Part shown: positions 33,604 to 43,700 of the stretch, in pieces | Numbering within the stretch: position 1 is the first letter of the stretch | Layout: each line of letters begins with the position of its first letter | Assembly (NCBI GenBank): GCA_021292165.1 | Contig: CM037876.1 | Coordinates: 35,733,075 to 35,797,074, forward strand | Direction of reading: 5' to 3' | Source of the DNA: Shinisaurus crocodilurus | Lineage: Eukaryota > Chordata > Lepidosauria > Squamata > Shinisauridae | DNA length: 64,000 bases | Made by a program: the position numbers and the translations under genes | Notes under the pieces: generated by a model | Told to the model about the DNA's origin: nothing | Databases searched by the model: none | Seen by the model: the letters and a program-made list of their open reading frames with translations, nothing else

Positions 33604-33922
33604 AAAGGCTTCTGTGTTCCAAGAGAGTGGGCATTTGTGGCTGGCCCTGGAAGAGATGGCACCCTGGCTTGCATGCTGCTGCTGTAAGGGGGTGTGGCTT
33701 GGGCTTTATAAGCCAGCTCCATGCCCCTCTGCAGCTGTGGTTGGTCGGTTGGTTGACATTGGAGCAAGGAAGCTTGCGATCAGTTGGGCCTATTGCAGCC
33801 TGCATTTGGAGCAACTGATTGTGGACTGTTCTGCTGGGCCCAATGCAGCCTGACCTGGCGGGCCTAGCTCATAGTGTGACCCCACTTTGGGGTCTTGCAT
33901 GGACTCAGTGCAAGGCCCCCCT
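33604..33922 (+). other. Promoter-like GC-rich DNA of unknown origin
   Basis: GGGGGTGTGGCTTGGGCTTT followed by ATAAGCCAGC at about 33688-33717 looks like a GC-box plus TATA arrangement, as in an LTR promoter. No coding frame with known motifs follows, and I cannot define its ends. Confidence 0.3.
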
Positions 33923-34102
33923 TTTGAGGCCTCACGTTCAGGCCTACCATTTGGAGGTTCAGGCACCACCTCTGGGCCCATTGAGGCCTTGTCTTCAGGC
34001 TGATTGAGGGCTCATTTCTGGGCCTACTGAGACCCTACCACTGGACTTATTAAGGCCTCACCCTATCTGGGCCTTGTCAACAGACCTAGTGAGGCCTTGC
34101 CC
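33923..34102 (+). repeat. Degenerate minisatellite, about 23-bp unit
   Basis: Successive units start TGAGGCCTTGTCTTCAGG, TGAGGGCTCATTTCTGGG, TGAGACCCTACCACTGG and TAAGGCCTCACCCTATC. The middle three are exactly 23 bases long, and outer units vary from 23 to 30. About seven units can be counted. Confidence 0.7.
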
Positions 34103-34854
34103 AGTTCAGCAACCAGTGGCGCAAGAATAGAATTCACACATAGCAGGATTGAAAGCAGAAGTGGAGGACAACATCTTGGGTCGTAGGCCCCAGGCTTGCA
34201 ACAGTGGGCCCCCCGGAAAGGCAAAAAGGGTTAGGTTAGAAGAGTTGCTTCCAAAGATGGTGTGTGCAAGAGTGACCCACCCCCCCACATACACACTCCA
34301 AAGCAGATTGAAAAACAGGAAAGGAACCACTACTGCCCTTTAAGCAGCCAAGGCATAGGAGCCACATGCTTGGTTTCACTTCTATTTAAGGGGATAGAGC
34401 CTCCCCCTCACATTCACACAAAGGGGCAAGGCAATAAGGGGGAAAGGAAGGCCAAGAAGCCTGTACCTAAGTGTCCTGCCCCACAGACTTCCTTGGACAA
34501 GGAAGAAGGGATTACATTGGCCATGATAATGTCATGGATTGACTCCCTAGAGAGGGAAGTGCAGTAGAGGCTGGTGGGGCAACTCCAGGGGCCAGTAGAA
34601 TAGCCTCAGACAGCTGAACTACCCTCAGTAATCCCTCTCACCCCAAACAGAGAGGTGCAAAGGACCAGACGGGTCACTAAAGCAGAAGTCCTGGCAGCTA
34701 TTCTCTCTCACTTAGAGGTGTTGGAAGGGACGAGTAGAAGCCCACAGCCACTGAGAAGGGATCCGGAGCCAGCAGAAGAACCACAGCAACCCCGCCAAAA
34801 ACAGAGCGATGGCGCTGGCGGCGTGACACGGCGTGCTGTGTGCGACGGCGATGG
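34103..34854. other. Unassigned segment, possible retroelement interior
   Basis: The plus-strand frame at 34262-34567 (101 codons) is rich in K, P and E, and another frame at 34655-35020 runs into the trinucleotide repeat. I recognise no family. Confidence 0.3.
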
Positions 34855-35066
34855 CGACGAGGTCGGCGGCGGAGGAGGAGGAGGAGGAGGTGAGGGCAGC
34901 GGCGGTGGCGGCGGCAGCGGCGGTGGTAGAGGCGAGGGCGGCGGCGGTGAGGTGAGGGCGGCGGAGGTGGAGGTGAGGGTGGTGACGGCGGTGGCAGAGG
35001 CGAGGGCGGCGGTGAGGTGAGGTGAGGGCGGCGGAGGTGGAGGTGAGGGTGGCGGCGGCGGCGGCG
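34855..35066 (+). repeat. GGC/GGA/GGT trinucleotide-rich tract
   Basis: About 210 bases dominated by GGC, GAG and GGT triplets, open in several frames as poly-glycine/glutamate or, on the minus strand, poly-proline/serine/histidine. These frames are low-complexity artefacts. The tract could form G-quadruplexes. Confidence 0.85.
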
Positions 35067-35067
35067 G

Positions 35068-35163
35068 CAGCGGCCCATGGAGGGAGCAGGAGGGTCTCCG
35101 CGGGAGAAAGGGCAGCTCTTCTTCCCCTCGCGGAGACCCTCCTGCTCCCTCCATGGGCTGCCG
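35068..35163. repeat. GC-rich hairpin, arms about 38 bp
   Basis: GCCCATGGAGGGAGCAGGAG plus GGTCTCCGCG pairs with CGCGGAGACC plus CTCCTGCTCCCTCCATGGGC around a loop of about 20 bases, with very few mismatches. It sits between the triplet tract and the ACTCGGG repeats. Confidence 0.8.
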
Positions 35164-35167
35164 CTTT

Positions 35168-35292
35168 GGGAGGGACTCGGGACTCGGGACCCGACTTGAG
35201 TCACCATTTTGGACCTCGGACTCTAGACTCGACTCTAGACTCGGGTCCAAAGACTCGGGACTCGACTCGGGACTCGGGACCAAGGACTCTTC
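35168..35292 (+). repeat. ACTCGGG-type short tandem repeats
   Basis: Irregular repeats of GACTCGGGACTCGGGACC and ACTCTAGACTCGACTCTAG, with units of 5-7 bases around ACTCG. Confidence 0.75.
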
Positions 35293-35539
35293 AACATCCC
35301 TGAAGGGGGGCTCCTGGTACCTGCCACGTAGGGTCTAGGGACTTGGGGCAGGGAAAGACCCCCTTTGGGGGCCCAAACGGGTCACCCAACTAGAATGTGG
35401 GGACTCAAGGGGTGGGGACTCAGGCAGGCACCCCTCAACATCTTAAGGTGTGTCAGGGGGTGGGGACAGCAGCTCAGCTGCATCCACCCTAGGGGCAGAT
35501 ATGCTCGCCCTTTAAGAGATCAGGTTCCCACACTGCTTT

Positions 35540-35656
35540 TCACCATTGCAGGTCAGCTTATATTAAGTTAATGTTGCTTAATAAAACTGTGGCTCTAGTT
35601 TACCCAACCTTCTGTGTTTCGTCTCTTTATTTTGTGGTTCGGTCGCAATTTGAACA
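35540..35656 (+). mobile_element. LTR-like 3' end with polyadenylation signal
   Basis: AATAAA at 35580-35585 is followed by GTGTTTCGTCTCTTTATTTT and GTGGTTCGGTCGC, the usual arrangement of signal, R-U5 and GT-rich element in LTRs, and the text may end at GAACA near 35656. The matching 5' end and target duplication were not found. An LTR origin for 33.6-35.7 kb is therefore a suggestion only. Confidence 0.35.
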
Positions 35657-35887
35657 CAGTCACTGCAAAAGTGTACCAAGAAAAGCACACTTGATGAATT
35701 TCTGTTTGACAAGAGCCACTGGCAGGAAAGAAGCTGGCAGCCTTGTCAGTATTATGATCTCTTATCTTTTCCTTCCTTCACTGTGTTCGTAGAAGAAATA
35801 CACAATTTGCTTGTAGAAAACTTTTGGAAGAATCAGCAGTACCCTATTCCTTCTTTAATGCTAATCAAGAGTAAACTTTTTCACTGT

Positions 35888-35996
35888 TAGGGCCTAATCC
35901 TATGCATGTTTAGACAGGAAAAAGTCCATGGCTAGCTGGGTCATGCTGGGAGTTGTAGGACTTTTTGTGTCTACACATGCATAGGCTTGCACCCTT
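35888..35996. mobile_element. Hairpin MITE (CCTATGCATG family)
   Basis: TAATCCTATGCATGTTTAGAC and AGGAAAAAGTCC pair with GGACTTTTTGTGTC and TACACATGCATAGGCTTGCA. Same family as 16978-17086, with a GCTGGGAGTTGTAG centre. Confidence 0.7.
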
Positions 35997-35999
35997 AGA

Positions 36000-36185
36000 T
36001 GCTTTGACACAAAGGTCACGTGCAGCGCCAGCCCAGGATATTTTGATGTCTTTAGTGGAGAAGGAAATGCCGCCCCCGCCCTCATGGTAAGGGGCATAGT
36101 ACCCCAAACCAACCAAATTATTTTGGCACCTGAGGCAGAGAATCCCACAAGCACCGCTCCCCCATTCCTGGCAGTAAAAATACAA
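36000..36185. repeat. Probable degenerate GCCGGCC-type hAT MITE
   Basis: CAGCGCCAGCCCAGGATATT and GGCACCTGAGGCAGAGAATC resemble the right half of the CAGGGCCGG elements at 39850 and 59423. Ends are not clear. Confidence 0.35.
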
Positions 36186-36299
36186 AAAACCCACACCAAA
36201 TTAACTAATGATTTGCAGCTCTTTTAAGATGCCCCAGATCAGCTGCCACATTCTGCCTGATGGTAGGGCTGGCTGTAGTCATGTGTATGATCAGTGTTC

Positions 36300-36508
36300 T
36301 GACAAGAGCTCAGTGGTAGCGTACATATGCGTGCAGATGGTGTTAGGTTCAGTCCCTGGGATCTCTGGATAAAAGAATCTCCGCTAATAGATGATGTGAA
36401 AGATCTTTGCCCGAGACCCTGAAGAGCCACCAACCAATCAGAGTAAGCAATACTAGGCTAAATAGACAAGTAGTCTGACCTGGCATAAGGCAGCTTCCCA
36501 CGTTCCTA
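36300..36508 (+). mobile_element. tRNA-Ala-type SINE, nearly full length
   Basis: The head contains an A-box-like AGCTCAGTGGTAGCG (36307) and a B box GGTTCAGTCCC (36346-36356), as in tRNA-Ala. The body (AGATGATGTGAAAGATCTTTG, GAGACCCTGAAGAGCC) and the tail CATAAGGCAGCTTCCC follow. Partial copies lie at 31185, 43440 and 47581. The 3' tail resembles the CR1-group end, which suggests that LINE mobilised it. Confidence 0.75.
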
Positions 36509-36554
36509 GCAGGGATGGAAAGAAGGTGGATTGGATCAACTGTAGATCTCAGTG

Positions 36555-36760
36555 ACCGGGTTTGCACGATCACCTTTCAACAGACCATGGTTTATTTGAG
36601 AGTTGTTTCCCCCTCCAGCAACCCCTGCCACCCAGATTCAGACAACATGGCAAACCTTGGTAAGCCTCCCCCCGCCCCCCGGCAGGTTGAATAGTCAAAA
36701 TCCCTGCCGTCACGTGCCGCAACGCGCCCCCCCCCCCGTGACCGTGCGAATTGGCTTCGT
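36555..36760. mobile_element. GGTTCA-related foldback, GC-rich copy
   Basis: The left end CCGGGTTTGCACGATCACC faces the right end GTGACCGTGCGAATTGG. An internal CCCAGATTCAGACAACATGG repeats the family terminal word. A run of 13 C lies at about 36727-36739. Confidence 0.5.
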
Positions 36761-37065
36761 GTGATCTGCTGTAGATCGACAAGGCTCACCAGCATCCAAT
36801 TGTTTAGCAATGAATTGCCATTTTTAGGTCTAAATCACAATCCTTGAGCTGTAGTAATTGAGATGCAGATTTATGCATGCAGGTCATCCCAATGTATGGC
36901 TCGTGGTGTGCGGTAGATCCTGCAAGCCGAAAATCTGCCATGCCATGAATTGGAGGGCCAATCACCCACAATCCACATGATTGGCAGGATTGCTCCCAAT
37001 TTTGATCACATATGGATTAGTAGGGGCAACACAGTGTTATGCCAAACAGCAACGGTAGCTCTAAC

Positions 37066-37122
37066 CCAGTGTTCTCCAACCTTGGGTCCCCAGATGTTTT
37101 TGGTCTACAACTCCCAGCAAGC
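37066..37122 (+). mobile_element. Half of a CAGTGTTCTCC hAT MITE
   Basis: CCAGTGTTCTCCAACCTTGG, then CAGATGTTTTTGGTCTAC and CAACTCCCAGCA, is one arm only. The other arm is missing, either by deletion or internal truncation. Confidence 0.75.
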
Positions 37123-37291
37123 CTCATGTGTGAGGTATTTTCTGTTTACTTACATTACTGATCCGAGTGATATCTGGAAGCACCACTGTGTGCTTAGAAT
37201 CCATACTTTCCAGAACTGCAGGCACATAATAAAATGTGTACCATGGGTTTGGGGATCCTGATGAATGGGGTGAACTCTGATAAGGTAGGAA

Positions 37292-37404
37292 GGGGGGATC
37301 CCTGGAAATCAGGCAGAGGCACCTTCCGTGAGCAGAGCCCCTCTGTCTAACAGAGGGGCTTTGCTCACGGAAGGTGCCTCTATCTGATTTTCAGGGGTCC
37401 TTCC
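37292..37404. mobile_element. Near-perfect hairpin, arms about 55 bp, 3-base loop
   Basis: CAGGCAGAGGCACCTTCCGT, then GAGCAGAGCCCCTCTGT, the loop CTA, ACAGAGGGGCTTTGCTC and ACGGAAGGTGCCTCTATC. About 5 mismatches over 55 pairs. It is probably a palindromic MITE. If transcribed, the RNA would be one long stem. Confidence 0.85.
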
Positions 37405-37783
37405 TCCACACCACCGTGTGTGTGCGCACGTGCGCAACCTGAGAATTTTCACCACGTTGCCATAGTACCTGAAAGACTTCAGTATATACATACTAAACTG
37501 AAAAGAGAGAGCAGGAAGAAGAGCTGGTAGTATTCTGAAAAATCATTGCAAGGAAATATGGGATCATCAACCAGGATAAAAGGTCAACAGTCATACCCTT
37601 GTCTACCAAGAGTAATTATAGTAGACCGGATATATGTGTGTGGACAGAATCAAAGTTTTCCCCCCTAACGACATGCCATTTGGCTTGCCTTTCTGCCATA
37701 ATTGATGTTCATGATCACAAATAGGTCCCTCAGTAGAGGAGGATATCAGAAAATACTCATATAGGTAGAAAGTTGCCTGAGAT

Positions 37784-37935
37784 CATGGCCTGGAGGTGCT
37801 TGATTCAACAACCTCTCTGAAGCTAAGCAGGTCTGGATAGGGGCAGTGCCTTGATAGGAGATTGTTTGGGAATGCTATGTATACCCCCTTCAGTGCCATC
37901 ATGGAAGGAGGGATAGAAATAATACAAATAAAAGT
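37784..37935 (+). mobile_element. 5S-rRNA-derived SINE
   Basis: CTCTGAAGCTAAGCAGGTCTGG, GTGCCTTGATAGGAGATTG and TTTGGGAATGCTATGTATAC follow the order of the 5S rRNA internal control region (AAGCTAAGCAGGGT, then TTGGATGGGAGACC, then GGGAATACC). The tail ATCATGGAAGGAGGGATAG then AAATAATACAAATAAAAG is A-rich and not 5S, which makes this a SINE and not a 5S gene. Confidence 0.75.
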
Positions 37936-39849
37936 AAGTGGCATAACTGTTTAACCTTTATAGCTATTTCCAATGAATATTTTACCATGAAGCCAACATA
38001 TTTGCATTCAATGACATTAAAATCTGAAAACTGTTTGATGCTTGGCTGTGAAATATATCTTGCTGTGAAATATATCAGTCTGAAAACCAAGATAACAAAC
38101 AACCAAAGCTAAAATCTAGTGGTTCTTTTGGAGCAAGTAAGTAGAACCCCTTCTTGTATTTTAAGAGTTTTCCATGAACACAGAACTCCCAACAAATAAA
38201 CTGAGAAAAAACCACCGGCAGTGGGCTTTAAAAAAATATTTAGGGTGATATTTTTTTAAAATTGTTTTTTGCCCGGTAGGGTTTTCTTCCCCTTTTACAA
38301 AGCACAGACCTTAATGAGTTCCATGGGGACAGTGGTCTGTCAATCAAAATAGACTTTTCAAGTATAGTCATCTCTGCCCTATCACAGAACCACAAGGCAT
38401 GAAATAATTAGAAAGCCCAGAGTAACTGCTCTGTTTTACAAGAGCAAAATCCTTGTGGATCATTTACATAAACTTGTCACTTCCCATTATGGTCCAAATA
38501 CAGGCTGGGTAATAATCATGGAACCGGAGGAAGGAAGGTATGCTCTTCCTCCATATTTGAAGCACAAGGTACTCATGTGTCCAGCTTTCCATTCCTCCCT
38601 TCCCCGCTTCCACTCACTGAATTAATATAAAGTATCTTTGATTTTTCCATTAAATAGGAACTATTCATGCTGCTATGGCAGCAGACCATGTGCAGCCTCT
38701 TCTCCTTAAGAGAGGAAAAAAGGCTTTTGCGTCAAGCCATTGTTAGGAGAGAATTCACTTTGAGGAGCATTTCAAAGCTGATCCGATTGGGGAAAGAATA
38801 ATGTTAAATATTGGGCATGAAATATTTATAAGACGGGCGCATAGGAGCAGCTGACAAAGTAACCTGGAAAATAAACACTCTCCCGCTTGGATGTTTTTTT
38901 TTATCTTTGTGTGTGCACATGTGCAGGAGTAGAAGAGCATGTGTGCATGCACAGGACAGATGTATATATGTATAAATACACCCCTTAACACCCCCTCCCC
39001 CTCCCCCAGATACACACACAAGCAGGCACTCAGTACCCGAATGGTCGAATGGCTTAATGGGATTTAGAGCAATCTGCATCTGAATTCTGCTCAAGTATGG
39101 TAGCAGTGACAGGTTGCTGGAGACAGTTTTAATCATTGTGAGCAGAAAAACCCAATAGCAAGGGGCACCCATAGAAAAATGGAAGTGTTTGATGCTGATG
39201 CAACTCCTATTTTCTTGCAAACATTTTTCCATAATTGTTTTTGAGACGCCTACGTAATTCATATTCTTGCAACACTAGTGCTTGTGTGAGTGTCTTTTGA
39301 GAAAGAGCAACCTTCCCTTACATGGTCTATTATAATATAAATCTTATATTGAAAGTCCAAAAATGTGGTGAATGTTGACATTCACATGTGAATGTTGACA
39401 ATCCCAGATGAATTTTGTATATCTATGAGTTTTCAGATTTTCATTAAAAAATTGTCTGGGCTTCTTGACAGTTGCCAATGTTAGCACATTCATTGTAGTT
39501 TGGAGATTAATTGAAGCCCTTTCAGAAAATAAGTTTCATCATATATGAAAAACATTTTTTAAAGTTTCATTGTAACAGACTATTCTTAATTGCAACTTAA
39601 CTCTCCACTGAACAGAAAGGGCGTCGTTTCCATACTTAGGACAGCTCAAGGTATTGTTTTATCACAATCAGCTAGTCCCTGTTCCCTGAGGGGCATTAAT
39701 TACTGGTTTCCTCTCATTATTTGTTGTTGTTGTCCACAACGTTGGGTTGGACCCAAATGTTAGTCATGACTAACTTAAGTTCTATTGATTCCAGTGGGTC
39801 TACTGTAAGTATGACCACTTCTGGCTCCTATGCCTCACTTTCAGAGGCA
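37936..39849. other. No recognised gene
   Basis: About 1.9 kb of mixed DNA. Near 39378, GAATGTTGACATTCACATG forms a small palindrome with GTGAATGTTGACA. Near 39750-39800, AGTCATGACTAACTTAAGTTC and CCAGTGGGTCTACTGTAAGT look like an old MITE. The 152-codon minus-strand frame at 38804-39262 has no domain I recognise. Confidence 0.4.
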
Positions 39850-39973
39850 TAGGGCAGTGGTGGCATCGAGGCCCATGGCCCTCCCAGTGGCAGGGCAAGT
39901 GGGATCTGCTGACCTTCCAGATCCGCCGCCTGGGGCAGAGGATTCACCCTGCCTCATGTGAAGGCCGGCCCTG
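39850..39973 (-). mobile_element. CAGGGCCGGCC-type hAT MITE fragment
   Basis: On the minus strand it starts CAGGGCCGGCCTTCACATGA then GGCAGGGTGAATCC, like 59423. The far end is unclear. Confidence 0.5.
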
Positions 39974-40185
39974 TGATGGGTAGGGTAGATTTAAACCTTC
40001 CTAAATTTGCTCCCCACCCCCATGCAGGAGCTATGCAGGGTGGGAAGCCCCCATGCTTTTTCTTTAGCTTCTGCATTGGGGAGGGACAAATTGAGTAAAC
40101 CAAACAGCTGAGAGGTTAAGGTTTAAACCTCCCCTACCCACATGTGGTGGTCTCAGTCCAGATCTGGGCCCCACATGCTTGCTTT

Positions 40186-40224
40186 AAGTAAGTAAGTAAG
40201 AGAGAGAGAGAGAGAGAGAGAGAG
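40186..40224 (+). repeat. (AAGT)n then (AG)n microsatellite
   Basis: Four AAGT units followed by about 13 AG units. Confidence 0.9.
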
Positions 40225-42671
40225 GATAAGCTGCACTCTACATATTTAACATATCATATAGGTTAGTCCCAAATGAGCAATGACTTTCCATTGATTCCAC
40301 AACAGATTAATTTTCTGGAAAGGTCCTCTTTCTCATCCTCTCCTCCCCATCTGAAGAATGGGAAGAGTTACAACCTCCTTAAACTTGTTGTAGGGGTAAA
40401 TATAGTAAAACAAACAAACAAACACCATAAAACGCTGGAGTGGGCTAAATGCCTTTGATCTGATCCATTTTATATGAAAAGTGCAGATGATGTCATTTAT
40501 CTTCTTTCTCTCAAATCTAACCCCTCTTTGAGTGGCAGAATTTGGAAGTTTAAGGGGAGAGGTAGGTTATAAACTGTGTCCAGCCTATGCTATTAATCTC
40601 CAAGATCTCCAGGAGAGAGAAAGCATTGTTGATGGATTAAAATCAGCTCTTTACCTCCCTTGCATGCAACAAAAGTCTAAATCCCATCTCAGGCCAGATT
40701 GCTCCATTTCACTGCATGGCTTAGGCAGATTGGGAAAACGGTTGTCATTCAGCTTTTCTCTGAAGCTAATCAGGAGATGCTGCTGGGGTGGTGGGATTTC
40801 AATGTTCAATGCATCTCCCTTTAATCAAATGGAGCAAATGACCTCCAAAAGCAGCTTCTTCTCTGTTGCTGCCGCCGCTGCTTCTGCTGCAATGCATGAA
40901 GACTGCTTATTTCTGCTGTCTCAAAAGGCAGTCAAATGATGCCTCACCGCAAGCATAAACAGAAAGATGTTGGGGATTTGAATCTAATATGTAGCACTTC
41001 ACACAGACCAACTTGATTTGGTCCACCAGAGCTGAACCCTTTTATTCTTTTATAACAAACTATGTTGTATAATGCAGGAGGTTGCTCTGAGCTGAATTTT
41101 GCATCTGTTGTTTCAGTTCCCTTGCTAAATTTGTCTAACAAACATTGGTTACAATGAATGGCTGTGTTAGGAGGGGAAGTATCTTGATGGATGTAACCCA
41201 CGGTTTTAGGATAATTTCCTTGGCCACACAACCTAGCCATTAAATGCATCAGGTACACTAGCATTTATAGACTGTAAATTCTGTAGCACCGGTCCAATGG
41301 CTCTGGGTGTACATAAGATTCCTGTGTACATTTAATGCCCCTGTTCTGTGTCAGTAAGATGGAACTTTTGAATTGATCAGTAGAAAGACTAACTGCACTC
41401 ATGAAAAACGAATCCCAGTTAGTACTGATAAGAGTCCAGGGTGAAGTTCCACATGACCTTGGACCAGGAATTGAAAGTGTTGAGATACTAGGGCTGCTAG
41501 TACCCATTGGGACTGGTGGGGCAGAGGGCAGGGCAGAGTAGCTAACCATAGGCAGAATCAAGGTGTCTTCTTCCTAGCAGGAATCTATTACACTGTAAGG
41601 GCCAACCGAGGCACGCAAGTTAACTTCGGAATCGTGAGTTAAATGCAAAAAGTTCAGGAGGGGTGTGTCTCTAACCCATACAGCAACACAGAAGCATTCC
41701 TTTGAGTCCACATATGTCTGCTCCACCAGCAAGCCACTGCACAGAAAAAGAGAATTTGTAATAAGTAATTTCAAGATAATGAGTGCAAAATAGAAATGAA
41801 AAATAGGAAAGAGAGAAATTGGGAAGGAAAACATAGAAAAATAGTGAGCTGTTGGGGGCTATCATGACATCTCCCGCAGACCCCATAATTTTTCCCAATA
41901 CCCCCATCACAATGTTAAAAAAAAGAAAAGAAAGAAAAAAGAAAAATTGGAAAAGCATTGGGGAGAAAATAGTAAGGGGATAGAAGCTCCACCACCACCC
42001 CGATCACTTGCATGCCCCCAGGTCTCCAGGCTAAAAAGAGATACAAGTTTTTAAAATTTAAAAAATAGCTAGGGATTCCCAGCCCCCTCCACACTCAATA
42101 CACACACAGATACACACTCAGTTGAAACTCAGGAAGGAAGCACAGAAAGATTTTTTTAAAAAACCCACCCAAGTACACTGATTGGCTGTGAGTCTCTGAA
42201 GGGCTGCCCATTTCGAATGCAAATACCTGGGCTCTGGGGGAACAGATCCGGACCAAATATGGAAATCCAACAGAGCGGTCCTTCTGCATGGCCTGCCTGC
42301 TGCTGAGTGAAGGGAGGAGGAGGAGACAGAGGCAGAGAGCTGGCAGCTATGCTTCTAAGCATCTACCAGCCAAGCCCCGCCCAGCCACTTGCCAGCACTA
42401 ATGGAGATCAAGAGGAGAGGAAAGGTGACCATAGACCAGTGCTGCACAGTCAGAGTAAGTGATCTGCTGTTCTCTGGGGAAGGGAGAGAATGGGCTTTGT
42501 TGCCCCCCCCATGTGCTTTTTAAGAAATTGCCTCTGTTGAAACATCACACACAATCCCATAAAATGCAACTGTTCCCCCCCCCCTTTACCATTGAGTATA
42601 TGCCCAGCATCTGCGGGAACCATGGCTGAGCATCTATCAGCATCCACACAGTGACAGGTGGCCCACCACAA
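40225..42671. other. No recognised gene
   Basis: About 2.4 kb without a supported repeat. The plus-strand frame 40532-40939 (135 codons) has a run of alanines near its end and no known domain. The minus-strand frames at 41265-41958 (86-98 codons) are also unassigned. This is the longest repeat-poor stretch and the most likely place for overlooked single-copy sequence. Confidence 0.4.
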
Positions 42672-43145
42672 GGATGGGCAAATCTTTCCGTTTCACTTTC
42701 TCCCACATTTGAATTTTTAAAATCTCAAATTCTTTTTCTCCTGAACATGAAGATCTCGGGTAATTTTGGTAAAAAATGAACTGAACTGAAACTCTCATCC
42801 GTCTGCACCAGCCAAATTCAATAGGTACAGCTATTCCCAGCATGGGGGAGGACCATGATGTATCTGCCTGTCCCGTAGCCATTAAAGATGAGCAGCCTGA
42901 CAGGAAAAAGAGTTGGGAACCCTAATTCAGCACAAACATGGCTGAATACACAGGGATTCAAACCCAGACTTTTAAAAGCTATGCACTCAAAGCCTTGAGC
43001 CTGGAGAGGCAAATCTGTCAGTTTAACTTTCTTCCATATTTGAATTCTTTAAATCTGAAGTTCTTTTTGTCCTGAATATGGAGATATTTGCTAATTTTGG
43101 TAAATTCTTACCAAAACTGAGCTGAAACTGAATTCTTACCCCCAC
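42672..43145. repeat. Unclassified interspersed repeat, two adjacent copies
   Basis: CACATTTGAATTTTTAAAATC, CAAATTCTTTTTCTCCTGAA and AACATGAAGATCTCGGGTAA (42703-42765) recur at about 43033-43090 as CATATTTGAATTCTTTAAAT and TTTGTCCTGAATATGGAGAT. The second copy also matches 9838-10025 upstream. Confidence 0.55.
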
Positions 43146-43439
43146 TCTCCACCAAGCAGATAAATCTACCAAAATTGCCACTGTGGCGAGGAGGAGAAGC
43201 AGCTGCTACTGCCACTCACCTGTCCTCTCCATCTGGTTTGGTTTTTTTTCCATGGAAGTGTTTGTGGTTCATGTGGGAACCATGTACCTTCTGTGAAAAC
43301 AAAACCCCAGAGGGAACCCATGAATATGTATGTGGAGTATTTGATGGCGGTAGCTGCTTCTCCTCCTTTGCCACCAGCCCACAAGCCTGTTCTCTTCCTC
43401 TGGCAATGAGTCCTAGCTCCATGTGCATGCATAAAGTCC

Positions 43440-43700
43440 CAGATTAAATTATTGGCATCTGCACTTAAAAGTATCTCAGGTAGCAAGTCTTGGAAAGGCC
43501 CATCCCTGAGCCCTTTGAGAGCTGCTGTTTGTTGGAATAGAAGAGTGGTAGGCAACCTAGTGCCCTCTGGAAGTTTTGGCCTACATTTTCCACAATCCCT
43601 GTCTAGTGGCCATGCTGGCTAGGTCTTATGGGAGTTGTAGACCAAAACACTTGGCTACAGGTTGCTTACCCCTAGAGTAGACACTACAGGGCTAGGTGGA
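43440..43700 (+). mobile_element. tRNA-Ala-type SINE body split by a hAT MITE
   Basis: The left remnant (GGCCCATCCCTGAGCCCTTT, GAGAGCTGCTGTTTG) and the right remnant (AGTAGACACTACAGGGCTAG, GTGGACCAATGGTCTGATG) join into the SINE order seen at 36300. Between them lies a hairpin MITE at about 43543-43672 with ends AGAGTGGTAGGCAACC and GGTTGCTTACCCCT. The flanks GGAATAGA and AGAGTAGA agree at 6 of 8 positions. Confidence 0.65.

Noticed and set aside
34698..35303. Long open frames (121-191 codons) on both strands through the GGC/GGA tract
   Set aside because: They translate to poly-Gly/Glu or poly-Pro/His/Ser and exist only because the triplet repeat lacks stop codons. No domain and no start context.
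33604..35656. A complete solo LTR or provirus over this whole interval
   Set aside because: Only a TATA-like region on the left and an AATAAA/GT-rich end on the right are visible. No paired termini, primer site or target duplication could be found.
37784..37890. A 5S rRNA gene
   Set aside because: Too many differences from 5S rRNA, and a non-5S A-rich tail follows. It fits a 5S-derived SINE.
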